NCBI GenBank assembly: GCA_964495075.1
Contig: CAZBUJ010000003.1
Coordinates: 62,001-126,000, forward strand
Reading direction: 5' to 3'
DNA from: JAFGJQ01 sp964495075
Lineage (GTDB): Bacteria > Planctomycetota > Phycisphaerae > UBA1845
Length of the DNA stretch: 64,000 nt
The notes under the pieces are model-generated. The model was not told the DNA's origin and did no database searches. It worked only from the letters and a program-made list of their open reading frames with translations. Below are positions 24,983 to 34,197 of the stretch, piece by piece. Within the stretch, counting starts at the first letter, position 1. Each line of letters starts with the position of its first letter. A program made the position numbers and the translations under genes.

Positions 24983-26779
24983 TTGAAGCCGAGTGCGAAG
25001 AGAGGATCACCGCCGCCCGAGGGGCAGCGGGTGGGGCCGGCCGACGCCGGTTTCGCCATCCGCTCGTGGGTGTCGACGGTGTTCCTGCTGGCGTTGAGCC
25101 TGGTGCTTCAGAGCATCATCTTCGCGCCGGTTTCGGTCTGGCCGTGCGCGTACATCTGTCTGGTGCCCTGGATCCTGCTCATTGGGGCGTCTTCGTCGGC
25201 CCATCGCGTGTACGTCAGCAGCTACCTGCTGGGGCTGGCGTTTTTTCTGATCAACCTGTATTGGATCTACCCCATCACCATTCCGGGCTACGTCGCGTTC
25301 TGCCTGTACCTGGCGGTCTATTTCCCGTTGGTGGCGTGCCCGATCCGGTACGCGGTGCGGCGCCGCCGCATTCCGATGGTGATCGTCGTCCCGGTGATCT
25401 GGGTGGGCAGTGAGTATCTGCGGGCGATCGTGATCAGCGGGTTTCCGTGGTTTTTGCTCTCGCACAGCCAGTACACGTGCCTATCGCTCATTCAGGTGAG
25501 TGACCTGGTCGGGGCATACGGCGTGAGTTTCGTGGTGGCGACGGTGAACGGCGCGGTGGCCGACGCGATCTTCGCGGCCGCCCGCGCGCGGCGGACGGGC
25601 GAGACCCGGCGGAGTCGCCGGTACGCGTTGCCCAGCCTGGTGTGGGCCGGTGTCTTGCTCGTGGCGACTCTCGTGTACGGGCGGGTACAGATTGGGCGGA
25701 GTCCGGGAGTGCCCGGGCCCCGGATCGCGGTGGTTCAGGGTGACTATGTCCTGACCACGTCGATGAGTGGCGCCACGGACGTGGACAAGGCCGTCCGGTA
25801 CTTCCAGCTCCTGCATGACGCGGCACCGTCAAACCCGGACCTGTTCCTGCTGCCGGAAACGCCGTGGCACATGTTTCTCAACGAAGAGTTCCGGAACCAG
25901 CCGGAGGACCCCGACGGGTGGGTCGCGTGGTCGCGGGCGTGCTTTGACCAACTGCAGAGCTTCGCCACGAGCCACAATGCCTATCTGATCACGGGCGGGA
26001 TGAGCAGGAACCTGACCCCCTTGCACCAGCTCGCCGAGGAATGGAACTACAACTCGGCGTTCGTGTTCCACCCGGACGACCGACCGCTGGAGCGGTACGA
26101 CAAGGTCCACACGGTCTATTTCGGCGAGACGGTGCCGTTTCGATTCGGCCGGCTTCGGTTCCTGTACTTGTGGTTCAACACGCTGTCGCCGTTCGGGCAG
26201 GGCTTCGAGTACTCGCTCACGCCGGGCACCGATTTCAGGGTGTTCGCGATGCAGGCGAAGTCGCAAGGCAACAAGACGTATCGTTTGGGGATCCCCATCT
26301 GTTACGAGGACGTGATGCCCTACGTGAGCCGCCGGTTCGTGATCGGCCCGGACGGGAACAAGCGGGTGGACTTCCTGCTGAACATCAGCAACGACGGGTG
26401 GTTTCTCCATAGCAGCGAGTTGCCGCAGCATCTGGCGATCTGCGCGTTTCGCGCGGTGGAGAACCGGGTCGGCATCGCCCGGGCGGTGAACACGGGCATC
26501 AGCGGCTTCATCGATTCGGACGGGCGTATTCATGACGTGGTGACGGACCCGGGGGGGCGCAGTCGCGGAGCGGGCATCGAGGGTTGGTGTACGGCCTCGA
26601 TCGACGTCGATCCGCGGTGCACCCTCTACTCGCGTACGGGGGACGTGTTTGCGGTTCTCTGCGCCATCCTGTGGGGCGTCGCGTATGCCGACTATTTCCT
26701 GGCGCGGGTGATCGGGAACTGGCCTCGCGGGTCAAAAGCAGCCGGAGAACCATGCGAGTCGCAAGAACAATCAGCTTGA
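24983..26779 (+). CDS. lnt: Apolipoprotein N-acyltransferase
   Basis: Lnt adds the third acyl chain to the N-terminal Cys of lipoproteins in the inner membrane. The 598 residues have an N-terminal membrane domain (about 5-7 helices, 25-235) and a nitrilase domain (about 245-545). The catalytic triad is visible: Glu292 in LLPETPWH, Lys374 in YDKVHTVYFGE and Cys440 in GIPICYEDV. GFPWFLLSHSQY is also Lnt-like. The start is TTG 24983, preceded by GAGGACAGG. It overlaps by 28 bp the HEAT-repeat lipoprotein gene and fits the window's many lipoproteins. Confidence 0.93.
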   Translation: MKPSAKRGSPPPEGQRVGPADAGFAIRSWVSTVFLLALSLVLQSIIFAPVSVWPCAYICLVPWILLIGASSSAHRVYVSSYLLGLAFFLINLYWIYPITIPGYVAFCLYLAVYFPLVACPIRYAVRRRRIPMVIVVPVIWVGSEYLRAIVISGFPWFLLSHSQYTCLSLIQVSDLVGAYGVSFVVATVNGAVADAIFAAARARRTGETRRSRRYALPSLVWAGVLLVATLVYGRVQIGRSPGVPGPRIAVVQGDYVLTTSMSGATDVDKAVRYFQLLHDAAPSNPDLFLLPETPWHMFLNEEFRNQPEDPDGWVAWSRACFDQLQSFATSHNAYLITGGMSRNLTPLHQLAEEWNYNSAFVFHPDDRPLERYDKVHTVYFGETVPFRFGRLRFLYLWFNTLSPFGQGFEYSLTPGTDFRVFAMQAKSQGNKTYRLGIPICYEDVMPYVSRRFVIGPDGNKRVDFLLNISNDGWFLHSSELPQHLAICAFRAVENRVGIARAVNTGISGFIDSDGRIHDVVTDPGGRSRGAGIEGWCTASIDVDPRCTLYSRTGDVFAVLCAILWGVAYADYFLARVIGNWPRGSKAAGEPCESQEQSA

Positions 26780-27807
26780 TCGGATTGGGGGTGGCGTCCG
26801 CCGGCGGGTGCGCGACGAACCCGTACACGTCCGGCAGTCGGCAATCGGCTGAACTCGAGCAGCGCGCGCTGGCCACGCTCCGCCAGGGGATGCGGTACGA
26901 AGTCGCGCCGGTGGTCCGCTGCCAGGCGGTGGAAGCGATGCGGCTCGGCGCGCCGGAGACCGGTCTGCCGTGGATTCGCGCTGCCCTGCGGGACGAGAGC
27001 GCCATTGTGCGATTCGCCGCGTGCGTCGCCCTGGGCGAGCTGCGCGACGCGGATTCGCAGACCCGGATCCGCGGACTGCTGTCGGACCCCAACCCGAGCG
27101 TGCAGGTCGCGGCGATTTTCGCGCTGCATCGCCTGGGCGACCCGTCGCAGACGCATCGACTGGCGGATACGCTGTTGTACGGCCGGGATGCGGCGGCGCG
27201 GCGGAACGCGGCCATGGTGCTCGGCAAGCTGGGTGAGCCCGGGGCGGTGCAGATCCTGGCCCGGGTGATGAACAACCGGGACGAGGGCCTCCGACTGCAA
27301 GCCCTGGAGTCGATGGCCCAGTTGGGCAGCCGGGAGGCCATGCAGGAGTTGCAGTTTATCGCCCACTCCGGGCTGGGAGCGATGGAGGTGCTGGCGATCA
27401 CCGCGCTGGGCAGCACGGAGGACGGCCGGTTCATCAAGATGTACCGATACAAGCTTCAGACGGCCACCCATATCGAAACGAAGTTGGCGGCGGCCCGGGC
27501 GTTGGGGCGCCTGGGCTCATCGGAGGGCCTGTCGGTCGCGATGAAGAACCTGAAGTTCAACGCCCCCCAGCGCGGTGGAGCGGCGGCCAAGGACGATTCG
27601 CCGGTGGCCCAGATCGTGCGCACCCGCACGATGGCCGCCCTGGCCCTCGGGGCGATCGGCGACCTTTCCGCCCTGCCGGCGCTGGTGGCCGCGATGGATG
27701 ACCCGTACGATCCACGCGTCGAGTTGGCCGTCGCGCTGGCCACGCTGCAGATTCTCGACAAGGCATCCGACACGAGGCTGTCATTCACGAGAGCGCAGCC
27801 CCCGTGA
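26752..27807 (+). CDS. HEAT-repeat lipoprotein
   Basis: 351 residues from ATG 26752. This start lies inside the lnt 3' end and follows GGAG; it begins MRVARTISLIGLGVASAGGC, a lipoprotein signal with an AGGC lipobox. The rest is a string of about eight 30-residue HEAT/PBS-lyase-type helical pairs (for example LRDESAIVRFAACVALGELR and LSDPNPSVQVAAIFALHRLG). These form a curved scaffold for protein binding. The overlap with lnt, whose product would acylate this very protein, and the following mreD suggest an envelope operon. The partner is unknown. Confidence 0.82.
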   Translation: MRVARTISLIGLGVASAGGCATNPYTSGSRQSAELEQRALATLRQGMRYEVAPVVRCQAVEAMRLGAPETGLPWIRAALRDESAIVRFAACVALGELRDADSQTRIRGLLSDPNPSVQVAAIFALHRLGDPSQTHRLADTLLYGRDAAARRNAAMVLGKLGEPGAVQILARVMNNRDEGLRLQALESMAQLGSREAMQELQFIAHSGLGAMEVLAITALGSTEDGRFIKMYRYKLQTATHIETKLAAARALGRLGSSEGLSVAMKNLKFNAPQRGGAAAKDDSPVAQIVRTRTMAALALGAIGDLSALPALVAAMDDPYDPRVELAVALATLQILDKASDTRLSFTRAQPP

Positions 27808-27898
27808 TGCCCGCGTGCCGCTCGTTTACGTTTGATGGCCTCACCCCGGCCCCGGCCCGGCCGGACCGCACGATCAACGGGAGACGCCGACCGGAACG

Positions 27899-28450
27899 AT
27901 GCGTTGGCTGACATTCGCCATTTGTGCCGTTGTCGTGATCACGCTACAGGCGACAATCGCGCCGCGCCTGGCGTGGCGCGGGGTGGCCCCGGACTGGATC
28001 CTGGTGCTCATCGTGTACTTCGCACTGAACGGGCGGAGCATCGACGTGCTGATCGGCGCGTGGATCCTCGGGGCGCTGGTGGATCTTCAGACGCTTCCCG
28101 CGCCGATGGGTTTCTATTCGCTGACGTACGCGCTGACCGCGGTCATCGTGTACAGCGTGCGTGAGTACCTGTTCCGCGAGCACGTTCTCACGTATTTCTT
28201 CGTCACGTTCGTCGTCTGCCTGGGGTTGAAATGGGTGTTGGGTGTTCACCGCCTGGTGACGCTTGGATCGGACAGCGGCGTGTTCAACATCATGGCGCGG
28301 GAGCCGTTCACCGCGGCATTGTTGACGGCGTTGTGGGGCCTCCCGGCGTACGTGGTGTTGTTGCCGTTCAACCGGGCGCTGGGACTCACGCCGGCGCGTT
28401 CACGTCGCGGGCGGTCCTGGGTCGGTCGACGCCGACGTTCCCGCTATTAG
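27899..28450 (+). CDS. mreD: Rod shape-determining protein MreD
   Basis: 183 residues with five to six membrane helices. The layout is typical: LQATIAPRLAWRGVAPDWIL, then GRSIDVLIGAWILGALVDLQ and PMGFYSLTYALTAVIVYSVR. MreD is an inner-membrane partner of MreC/MreB in the elongasome; mreB and mreC are not in this window. The C-terminus is very Arg-rich (about residues 165-183). It is 91 bp downstream of the HEAT lipoprotein gene. Identification rests on topology and family-like segments, since MreD is poorly conserved. Confidence 0.8.
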   Translation: MRWLTFAICAVVVITLQATIAPRLAWRGVAPDWILVLIVYFALNGRSIDVLIGAWILGALVDLQTLPAPMGFYSLTYALTAVIVYSVREYLFREHVLTYFFVTFVVCLGLKWVLGVHRLVTLGSDSGVFNIMAREPFTAALLTALWGLPAYVVLLPFNRALGLTPARSRRGRSWVGRRRRSRY

Positions 28451-28468
28451 CAGTGGATCGATCTCACG

Positions 28469-29542
28469 GTGCAGACATCGGCGGCTGACAACGCAGTGCC
28501 CTGGGATGACCCGGCGATGCCGCCCACGCGGTACCAGGGCAGCAAGCGGCGGTTGGCCGACTGGATCTGGAGCCAGATCGGGCACCTCGCGTTTGATTCC
28601 GTGCTCGACGCGTTCGGGGGCACCGGCTCGGTGTCGCACCGGTTGAAGCGGGCGGGCAAGACGGTCGTATTCAACGACATCCTTCGCTTCAACCATCTCG
28701 TCGGCACAGCGCTGATCGAGAACGACCATTGCCGACTGCTCACCGATGACCTGGAGTGGGTGCTGCACCGGCATCCGGGTCTGGCGTACCCGGACTTCAT
28801 CGAGCGGACGTTCAAGGGCATCTACTTCAGACCCGCTGAGAACCGCTGGCTGGACATGGTGTGCGCGAACATCCGGGCGATGGAGAATTCCATCAAGCGA
28901 GCCCTGGCCTACTACGCGGTCGGGCAGGCGGCCCTGGCGAAGCGGCCGTACAATCTGTTCCACCGCCGGAATCTGTACATGCGAACGGCCCGCGTACGCC
29001 GGACGTTCGGCAACAAGACAACGTGGGATCGCCCGTTCGAGGCGCATTTTCGACGGTTCGCGGCCGAGGCGAACCGGGCGGTGTTCGCCGGCGGTCGGCC
29101 TTGCACGGCGGTCAACCGCGACGCGGCGGAACTCGCGCCGGGGCACGACCTGGTTTACATCGACCCGCCCTACGTCAACAGTCGCGGGGTCGGGGTGGAC
29201 TATCACGGGTTCTATCACTTCCTGGAGGGGATGGTTGATTACGCGTCGTGGCCGAAACGCATCGACATGACCAGCCGGCACCGCCGGCTCCGGGCCCGCC
29301 CGAGTCCGTGGACGAACCGGGACCAGATCGGGCCGGCGTTCCGGTCCCTGTTCGCACGCTTCGCGTCCAGCGTGATCGTCGTTTCGTACCGCAGTGACGG
29401 GATTCCATCACCCTCGGAGCTTGCCGCGTGGCTTCGTAAGGTCAAGCCGTCGGTGGTCGTTCACCATTACACGGGTCGAAAGAAGTACGCCCTGTCGACG
29501 AACGGGCGGGCCCACGAGGTGCTGATCGTCGGCTCGGGGTAG
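28469..29542 (+). CDS. D12-class adenine-specific DNA methyltransferase, orphan
   Basis: 357 residues from GTG 28469; ATG 28517 (16 codons later) is an equally good start. PPTRYQGSKRRLADWI, DAFGGTGSVSHRLK (SAM motif I) and VYIDPPYVNSRG (motif IV DPPY, Asp232) define an N6-adenine methyltransferase of the Dam/D12 class. It starts 18 bp after mreD. No restriction endonuclease or specificity gene is nearby, so it is solitary and may mark DNA for regulation or repair, or be a leftover of a restriction system. The target sequence is not predictable from here. Confidence 0.88.
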   Translation: MQTSAADNAVPWDDPAMPPTRYQGSKRRLADWIWSQIGHLAFDSVLDAFGGTGSVSHRLKRAGKTVVFNDILRFNHLVGTALIENDHCRLLTDDLEWVLHRHPGLAYPDFIERTFKGIYFRPAENRWLDMVCANIRAMENSIKRALAYYAVGQAALAKRPYNLFHRRNLYMRTARVRRTFGNKTTWDRPFEAHFRRFAAEANRAVFAGGRPCTAVNRDAAELAPGHDLVYIDPPYVNSRGVGVDYHGFYHFLEGMVDYASWPKRIDMTSRHRRLRARPSPWTNRDQIGPAFRSLFARFASSVIVVSYRSDGIPSPSELAAWLRKVKPSVVVHHYTGRKKYALSTNGRAHEVLIVGSG

Positions 29543-29577
29543 TCGCCGAACAGCGCATACACGCCGGCGTGCCGAAC

Positions 29578-30465
29578 CTATGGCTCGGTGGCGCGCGGCG
29601 GCGCGGACGGGGCGATGGATTGGGCGAACGTCGTGAGGTGACAGAGTTTGTCACAATAGGCGGAGTACCGAATGCGCTGCCGGATGCCGGGCGTGAGGGC
29701 GTTGCCGCCGACGGCGATCGCGACCCGGCCGCGTTGGGCCAGCTCGAACAGGCGGTCGTAGTCAGCCACGAAGGCATCCTCTGACGAAACGGCGGACACG
29801 CTGAGCCAGACCAGCCGCGGGCGGATGCGCGTTACGGCATGGCAGAGCGTCGCCACGGGCAGGCCGCTCCCCAGCGATTCGGCCCGCCACCCCGCCTCCC
29901 GCAGCGCGAGTTCCGCCAGGGTCACCGCCTGCGTGTACCAGTCGCCCTCCAGCGTGGCACCGAGCGCCCGGGGGGCGTCGGAGGGCGGAGCGGGCAACGC
30001 CGCACTGAGGTAGTACAACGCCCGCAGCGACACCTCGCAGGCTCGCCGTTCCTGGTAGACCTCGCACGTTCCGGCCTCCCATCGGCGACCGATCGCGTGG
30101 AAGGCGGGCGCGACCACCTTGTCGCCAATGGCGTCGACGTCGTGGCCCGCGAGATAGAGATCAAACAGGATGGCCCGCACCCGCGGTTCCTCGCCCGCCT
30201 CCAACGCCTCCCGGAGGCGCTCCACCGACCGGGCGAGAACGACGTCGGTTCGACCGCACGTCGCGGGCAGCCCGATCAACTCGGGGCGAACGAGCGGGCG
30301 ACCGGTGTCGCGCAGGAATGCCACCACGGCGGCCAGGGTCAGGCGCCGGTGCCCGCCGGCCGTGCGCGACGCGGCCAGCAGTCCCTTGTCACACCACCGC
30401 TTCAGGGATGCTTCGCTGACCCCGATGGCGCGAGCGACCTGCTTCGGCGAGACATACTCGTTCAT
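29578..30465 (-). CDS. MerR-type regulator with degenerate B12-binding module (CarH-like)
   Basis: 295 residues. The N-terminal MerR winged helix (YVSPKQVARAIGVSEASLKR, then GGHRRLTLAAVVAFLR, about 3-52) is followed by a CarH/LitR-like four-helix bundle (about 80-155) and a Rossmann-like B12 fold (about 165-280). The light-sensing ligands are missing: the W-x9-EH motif is W129-x9-ER (His to Arg140), and the lower ligand in the E-x-x-x-H position is Tyr177 (EGDWY). The protein therefore probably cannot hold adenosylcobalamin in the CarH way, and may be ligand-independent or bind another molecule. It is convergent with the methylase. Confidence 0.85.
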   Translation of the reverse strand: MNEYVSPKQVARAIGVSEASLKRWCDKGLLAASRTAGGHRRLTLAAVVAFLRDTGRPLVRPELIGLPATCGRTDVVLARSVERLREALEAGEEPRVRAILFDLYLAGHDVDAIGDKVVAPAFHAIGRRWEAGTCEVYQERRACEVSLRALYYLSAALPAPPSDAPRALGATLEGDWYTQAVTLAELALREAGWRAESLGSGLPVATLCHAVTRIRPRLVWLSVSAVSSEDAFVADYDRLFELAQRGRVAIAVGGNALTPGIRQRIRYSAYCDKLCHLTTFAQSIAPSAPPRATEP

Positions 30466-30543
30466 GCCGGCTTCGTGAAACGAGGGTGAACCAGAATCCT
30501 ACCGCGGCCACCGACATCGGCGCGGGTGCCGCCCACAATCGCC

Positions 30544-30957
30544 TCAACGCCGGGCCTTCGTCTGAAGCATGGTCTTGACGAGGTTCACCAGCGCGGCCCG
30601 CTCGATCGGCTTGGTGATGTAGTCGTCCGTGCCGCATTCGGTAGCCCGCTCAATGTCGGCGGTTTCGTTGAGTGCCGTGACCATGACGACCGGGATATGC
30701 CGGGTCTCGGGATTGGCTTTGAGCTGCTTGCACACTTCGAACCCTGACATCTTGGGCATCATGATATCGAGAAGGATGAGGTCAGGGCTGTCTCGCGTCA
30801 CGACTTCGAGCGCCTCGACGCCGTTGTGGGCCTCCAGCGGCGTGACCTCCTCCATATCCTCGAGGTACGCCAAGAGAAGCTCCAGATTCTGCTGGTTGTC
30901 GTCGACGACCAGCACTTTCCAGCCATTGCCTTTTGATGCTGGCTTGTCGCCCATCAT
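30544..30957 (-). CDS. Single-domain response regulator (CheY-like)
   Basis: 137 residues that are one receiver domain: acidic pair in KVLVVDDNQQN, phosphoacceptor in LILLDIMMPKMSGFEV, Thr in VMVTAL and Lys in DYITKPIERA. No output domain is attached, so it acts by protein contact. AAGGAG ends 2 bases before ATG 30957 and 5 before a second ATG at 30954; either could be used, and the frame further upstream to 31326 is random-looking. It lies head-to-head with the hybrid kinase at 31450 and is a natural partner for it. Confidence 0.92.
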   Translation of the reverse strand: MMGDKPASKGNGWKVLVVDDNQQNLELLLAYLEDMEEVTPLEAHNGVEALEVVTRDSPDLILLDIMMPKMSGFEVCKQLKANPETRHIPVVMVTALNETADIERATECGTDDYITKPIERAALVNLVKTMLQTKARR

Positions 30958-31449
30958 CTCTCCTTTCCGCTGAGTCCGATCAACGTGGGCCATCATGCCG
31001 GTTCCAGTGCCGGTTTTCAACCAATCGGAGATCCTTGGCAACCGGAGGTCCAGGGCAACCGGGCGTCCGTGGCGACCCGATGGGTGGATAATTGTAGCGG
31101 CGAGTGACTGTTCAAGGGCGCGGCGGGATCCGGGCGTGAAATCGGGTTCGTCCACCGCGCTGGCGTCAGGGCCACAGAGCCCACCCGTGGCGGGTCGACA
31201 GGGATGCATCAGTCTTGGAGCATGCGTCGGCGCCAGGGCAACCGCATTCGACCTTGCCCGGCGGGCGGTTCCGGGGTACGATGCACGCTCTGGTTGGCTC
31301 AACGAGCGGAATGGCCGCCGGAGCACCTCAGCAGCGTTCAGGGAACGAATTTACGGCGAAAGGGGAACTGACGCGGCCCACGTGCGTGGCCTCGCCGCGG
31401 GGCATTTGTGCCGCCGCGTGTGGTACTGCGCCGCGCCCTTATGCGGTGA
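30958..31449. other. 492-bp divergent promoter region
   Basis: This gap separates the response regulator from the hybrid kinase gene. No gene is apparent, and no convincing -35/-10 pair was found by eye. Confidence 0.4.
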
Positions 31450-34125
31450 ATGTCCTCCGGAGGCGGCGGCTTGGCGACCCCACCCACCAGAGTGTCGCGG
31501 TATTCAGCGATTCCCGGTCGGTTCGCGATCCTCATCGCCGTTCTGATGTTGGCCGGCGGTTTCGCGGGAGGGTGGACCGCCTGGTGGGCGGTGACCCGGG
31601 CCGTCGAGCGCACCCTGGAAACTGAATACCTCGGTGCGGCCCGGTCGGTGGGGACCACGCTGAACCGGTTGTGCGAGGTCAGAATGTCCTTCATCGAGCG
31701 GGTAGCCACCGTTTGCGGCCCCCTCGGCGGCGAATTCGCCATCGCTCCGGCCGGCGTCTCCGACGCCCGGCTGGCCGCCCTGCGGCAGGACGGCCCCGGC
31801 GTGCGCCGCCTCACCGCGTGTACGGTCGGTGGCGAGATCATCGCGGACGCCGACGGGCGGCGTGGGTCTTGCCCGGCCCATCGTGAATCACTGCTCACCG
31901 GTACGCCTCACGGTCCGAGCCTCGGCAGCGTAGACGAGGCGCACGGCGGGCTCGACACGACGACCGAGCCCTTGCTGGACCGCAACGGGGACGTGGTGGG
32001 GGTGCTCATCGCGACGTTCTCGAGTCAGCCCGTGGACGCATTGATGGCCAGCCGGCGCGGGTACGACCGCAAGGAACGAATCCAGATCGGGCAGCGAATC
32101 GACGATCACGTTGTGTTTCGGGCGGTCGCACCGAGCGCGGGGTTTCCTCCCCTGCCGGCCCGGGTGCCGATCGACCCATCCGGGTCGGCGTTGATGCGTC
32201 TGGCCACCGCCGGCGATCCCGGTTTCCTTGCGCACGGCTTGGATCCATGCGGTGATCGCGTGGTGGCCGCCTATTATCCGGTGCCACGCGCCGGTCTCAG
32301 CGTGATCATCACCTGCCCGCGCAACAAGGCGTTTGCTTCGCTCGGCCCGCTCCTGCGGGTTGTCGTCATCGCGGCCGTGTCGATCGCACTGATCACCGGC
32401 CTGATGATGGGCTGGTTGATCCGCTCGGTGAGCCGCCCCATCGGAGCGTTGCCGGAGGCCGCGCGGCAGACCTCGGCCGGCAACCTCCCAGCGCGAGCCG
32501 CCCCGCGTCGGCGGGACGAGGTCGGATCCGACATCACGCCGCGGCGATCGGCGGAGGAGCGGATGCGCACGCTGATCAACGCCATCGAGCAGTCGGGCGA
32601 CATGGTCGTCATCACCGACACGGCCGGCATCGTTCAGTACGTGAATCGGGCGTTCGAAGTGACGACGGGTTTCATGCGGGACGAGACGGTGGGCCATATC
32701 AAGCCGGACCTGGCCGAGTCCGGCGGCGGTGACACCACGTACCGGGAAGCGTGGGCCACGGCGTTGGGCGGTCAGGTGTGGCACGGCTCGATGACGTGCC
32801 GAAAGCGGTCGGGTGAGACGTTCGAGGCGGAGGGCACAATTTCGCCGGTGATCGACGCGAACGACAACATCACGCACCTGGTGGCCGTCGCCCACGACGT
32901 CAGCGAACAGCGTCAGTTGGAGACGCAGTTGCAGTTGTCGCAACGGCTCGAGGCGGCCGGCGCCATCGCCGGCAACATCGCGCACGATTTCAACAATCTC
33001 CTCACCGTCATTCTGTGCAACCTGGTACACGTGCTGGACCAGCTCCCGAAGAACGAACCGGTCCACGCGTACCTCACGGAGGCGCAACGTGCGGCGGAGC
33101 AGGCGTCGGATCTGGTGCACGGACTGCAGGTTTTCAGCCGGCGACCCAAGCCGCAGTGGCGGAACCATCCCGTGACGGACGTGATCATGGACGCCATGCG
33201 GCTGCTTCGGCGCTCGATGCACCCGGCCGTGAAGGTGCGGACGGACGTGCCCACCGACCTGCCGGCCGTGCACACCGACCCGGCCCAGTTGCACCAGGCG
33301 ATCGCGAACCTCTGTCTGAACGCCAACGACGCGATGCCGGACGGCGGCGAGCTGACGGTACGGGCGTGCCTGGAGCGGCGGCGCGACGCGGGCGGTTACC
33401 GCCAGGCTCCGTTGTCATCGGACGCGGTGGTTCGCATCAGCATTGGGGACCGCGGTCCGGGCATGACCCAGGCGGAGGCGGACCGCGTCCTGAAGTCCCT
33501 GCCGTCGGGTTCCGCCGACGCGACGGCCCTGGGACGGCTGGCGATCACCCGCGGGATAGTGCGCGACCATGGCGGTTGGATGGAGATGCACAGCCGACCG
33601 GGTGAAGGTACGCAGGTGGACATCATCATCCCCGCCGCCGCATCGGCCGAGGCCGGGGCACCCGATCCCGCGCGCCTTCGGGGTCAGGGCACGGTACTCG
33701 TAGTGGACCGGGAGCAGATGATCGGCGCGTTGCTTCGGACGACGCTCGAGGGCAAGGGCTATCGTGCCCTGACGGCGCGTGACGGACCCACCGCGCTGGA
33801 GGCGTTGCGATCCAGCCAACACCCGATCGACGCGGCGATCGTCGACTGCGATTTCTTCGACCGGGCAAGCGGTATGGAGATGGTCAGCCGCTTGCGTGGC
33901 GCGCGACCGGACCTTCGCATCCTCGTGACCGGAGGTTCGGAGCCGGTGAATCTCGACCACACGATGTTCGACCGCGAGGGCATCGCCTATCTCGCCAAGC
34001 CGTTCACACCCGCCGAGGTGCTGTTGTCCCTCAAGGAACTGACGACCGATCTCACGTCGCACGGAGCCGCCGCGCCAGGTGCGGTTGACAGCCTCGGGGC
34101 GGCTCCCGATCATGCACGCCCGTGA
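31450..34125 (+). CDS. Hybrid sensor histidine kinase with degenerate ATP lid and receiver
   Basis: 891 residues. A membrane helix (about 24-47) precedes a periplasmic sensor (about 48-298). A second helix (about 299-324), a short HAMP-like linker, a PAS domain (about 375-490), an HisKA helix with AHDFNNLLTVI (His512), an HATPase domain (about 575-730) and a C-terminal receiver (747-865) follow. The N box (NLCLNANDAM) and G1 (GDRGPGM) are intact. The F and G2 boxes are replaced by VLKSLPSGSADATALGRL where FEPFFTTK-GxGTGLGL is expected, so the ATP lid is unusual. The receiver keeps D799, T827 and K850, but its acidic pair is DR (753-754). Start ATG 31450 begins MSSGGGG. Confidence 0.88.
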   Translation: MSSGGGGLATPPTRVSRYSAIPGRFAILIAVLMLAGGFAGGWTAWWAVTRAVERTLETEYLGAARSVGTTLNRLCEVRMSFIERVATVCGPLGGEFAIAPAGVSDARLAALRQDGPGVRRLTACTVGGEIIADADGRRGSCPAHRESLLTGTPHGPSLGSVDEAHGGLDTTTEPLLDRNGDVVGVLIATFSSQPVDALMASRRGYDRKERIQIGQRIDDHVVFRAVAPSAGFPPLPARVPIDPSGSALMRLATAGDPGFLAHGLDPCGDRVVAAYYPVPRAGLSVIITCPRNKAFASLGPLLRVVVIAAVSIALITGLMMGWLIRSVSRPIGALPEAARQTSAGNLPARAAPRRRDEVGSDITPRRSAEERMRTLINAIEQSGDMVVITDTAGIVQYVNRAFEVTTGFMRDETVGHIKPDLAESGGGDTTYREAWATALGGQVWHGSMTCRKRSGETFEAEGTISPVIDANDNITHLVAVAHDVSEQRQLETQLQLSQRLEAAGAIAGNIAHDFNNLLTVILCNLVHVLDQLPKNEPVHAYLTEAQRAAEQASDLVHGLQVFSRRPKPQWRNHPVTDVIMDAMRLLRRSMHPAVKVRTDVPTDLPAVHTDPAQLHQAIANLCLNANDAMPDGGELTVRACLERRRDAGGYRQAPLSSDAVVRISIGDRGPGMTQAEADRVLKSLPSGSADATALGRLAITRGIVRDHGGWMEMHSRPGEGTQVDIIIPAAASAEAGAPDPARLRGQGTVLVVDREQMIGALLRTTLEGKGYRALTARDGPTALEALRSSQHPIDAAIVDCDFFDRASGMEMVSRLRGARPDLRILVTGGSEPVNLDHTMFDREGIAYLAKPFTPAEVLLSLKELTTDLTSHGAAAPGAVDSLGAAPDHARP

Positions 34126-34197
34126 GATTCCGAATAGTCGGGCCGCACCGGCGAATACCAGGTATCGGTGGTTCGCTCGAAGGGCGGGACGTGCCTC

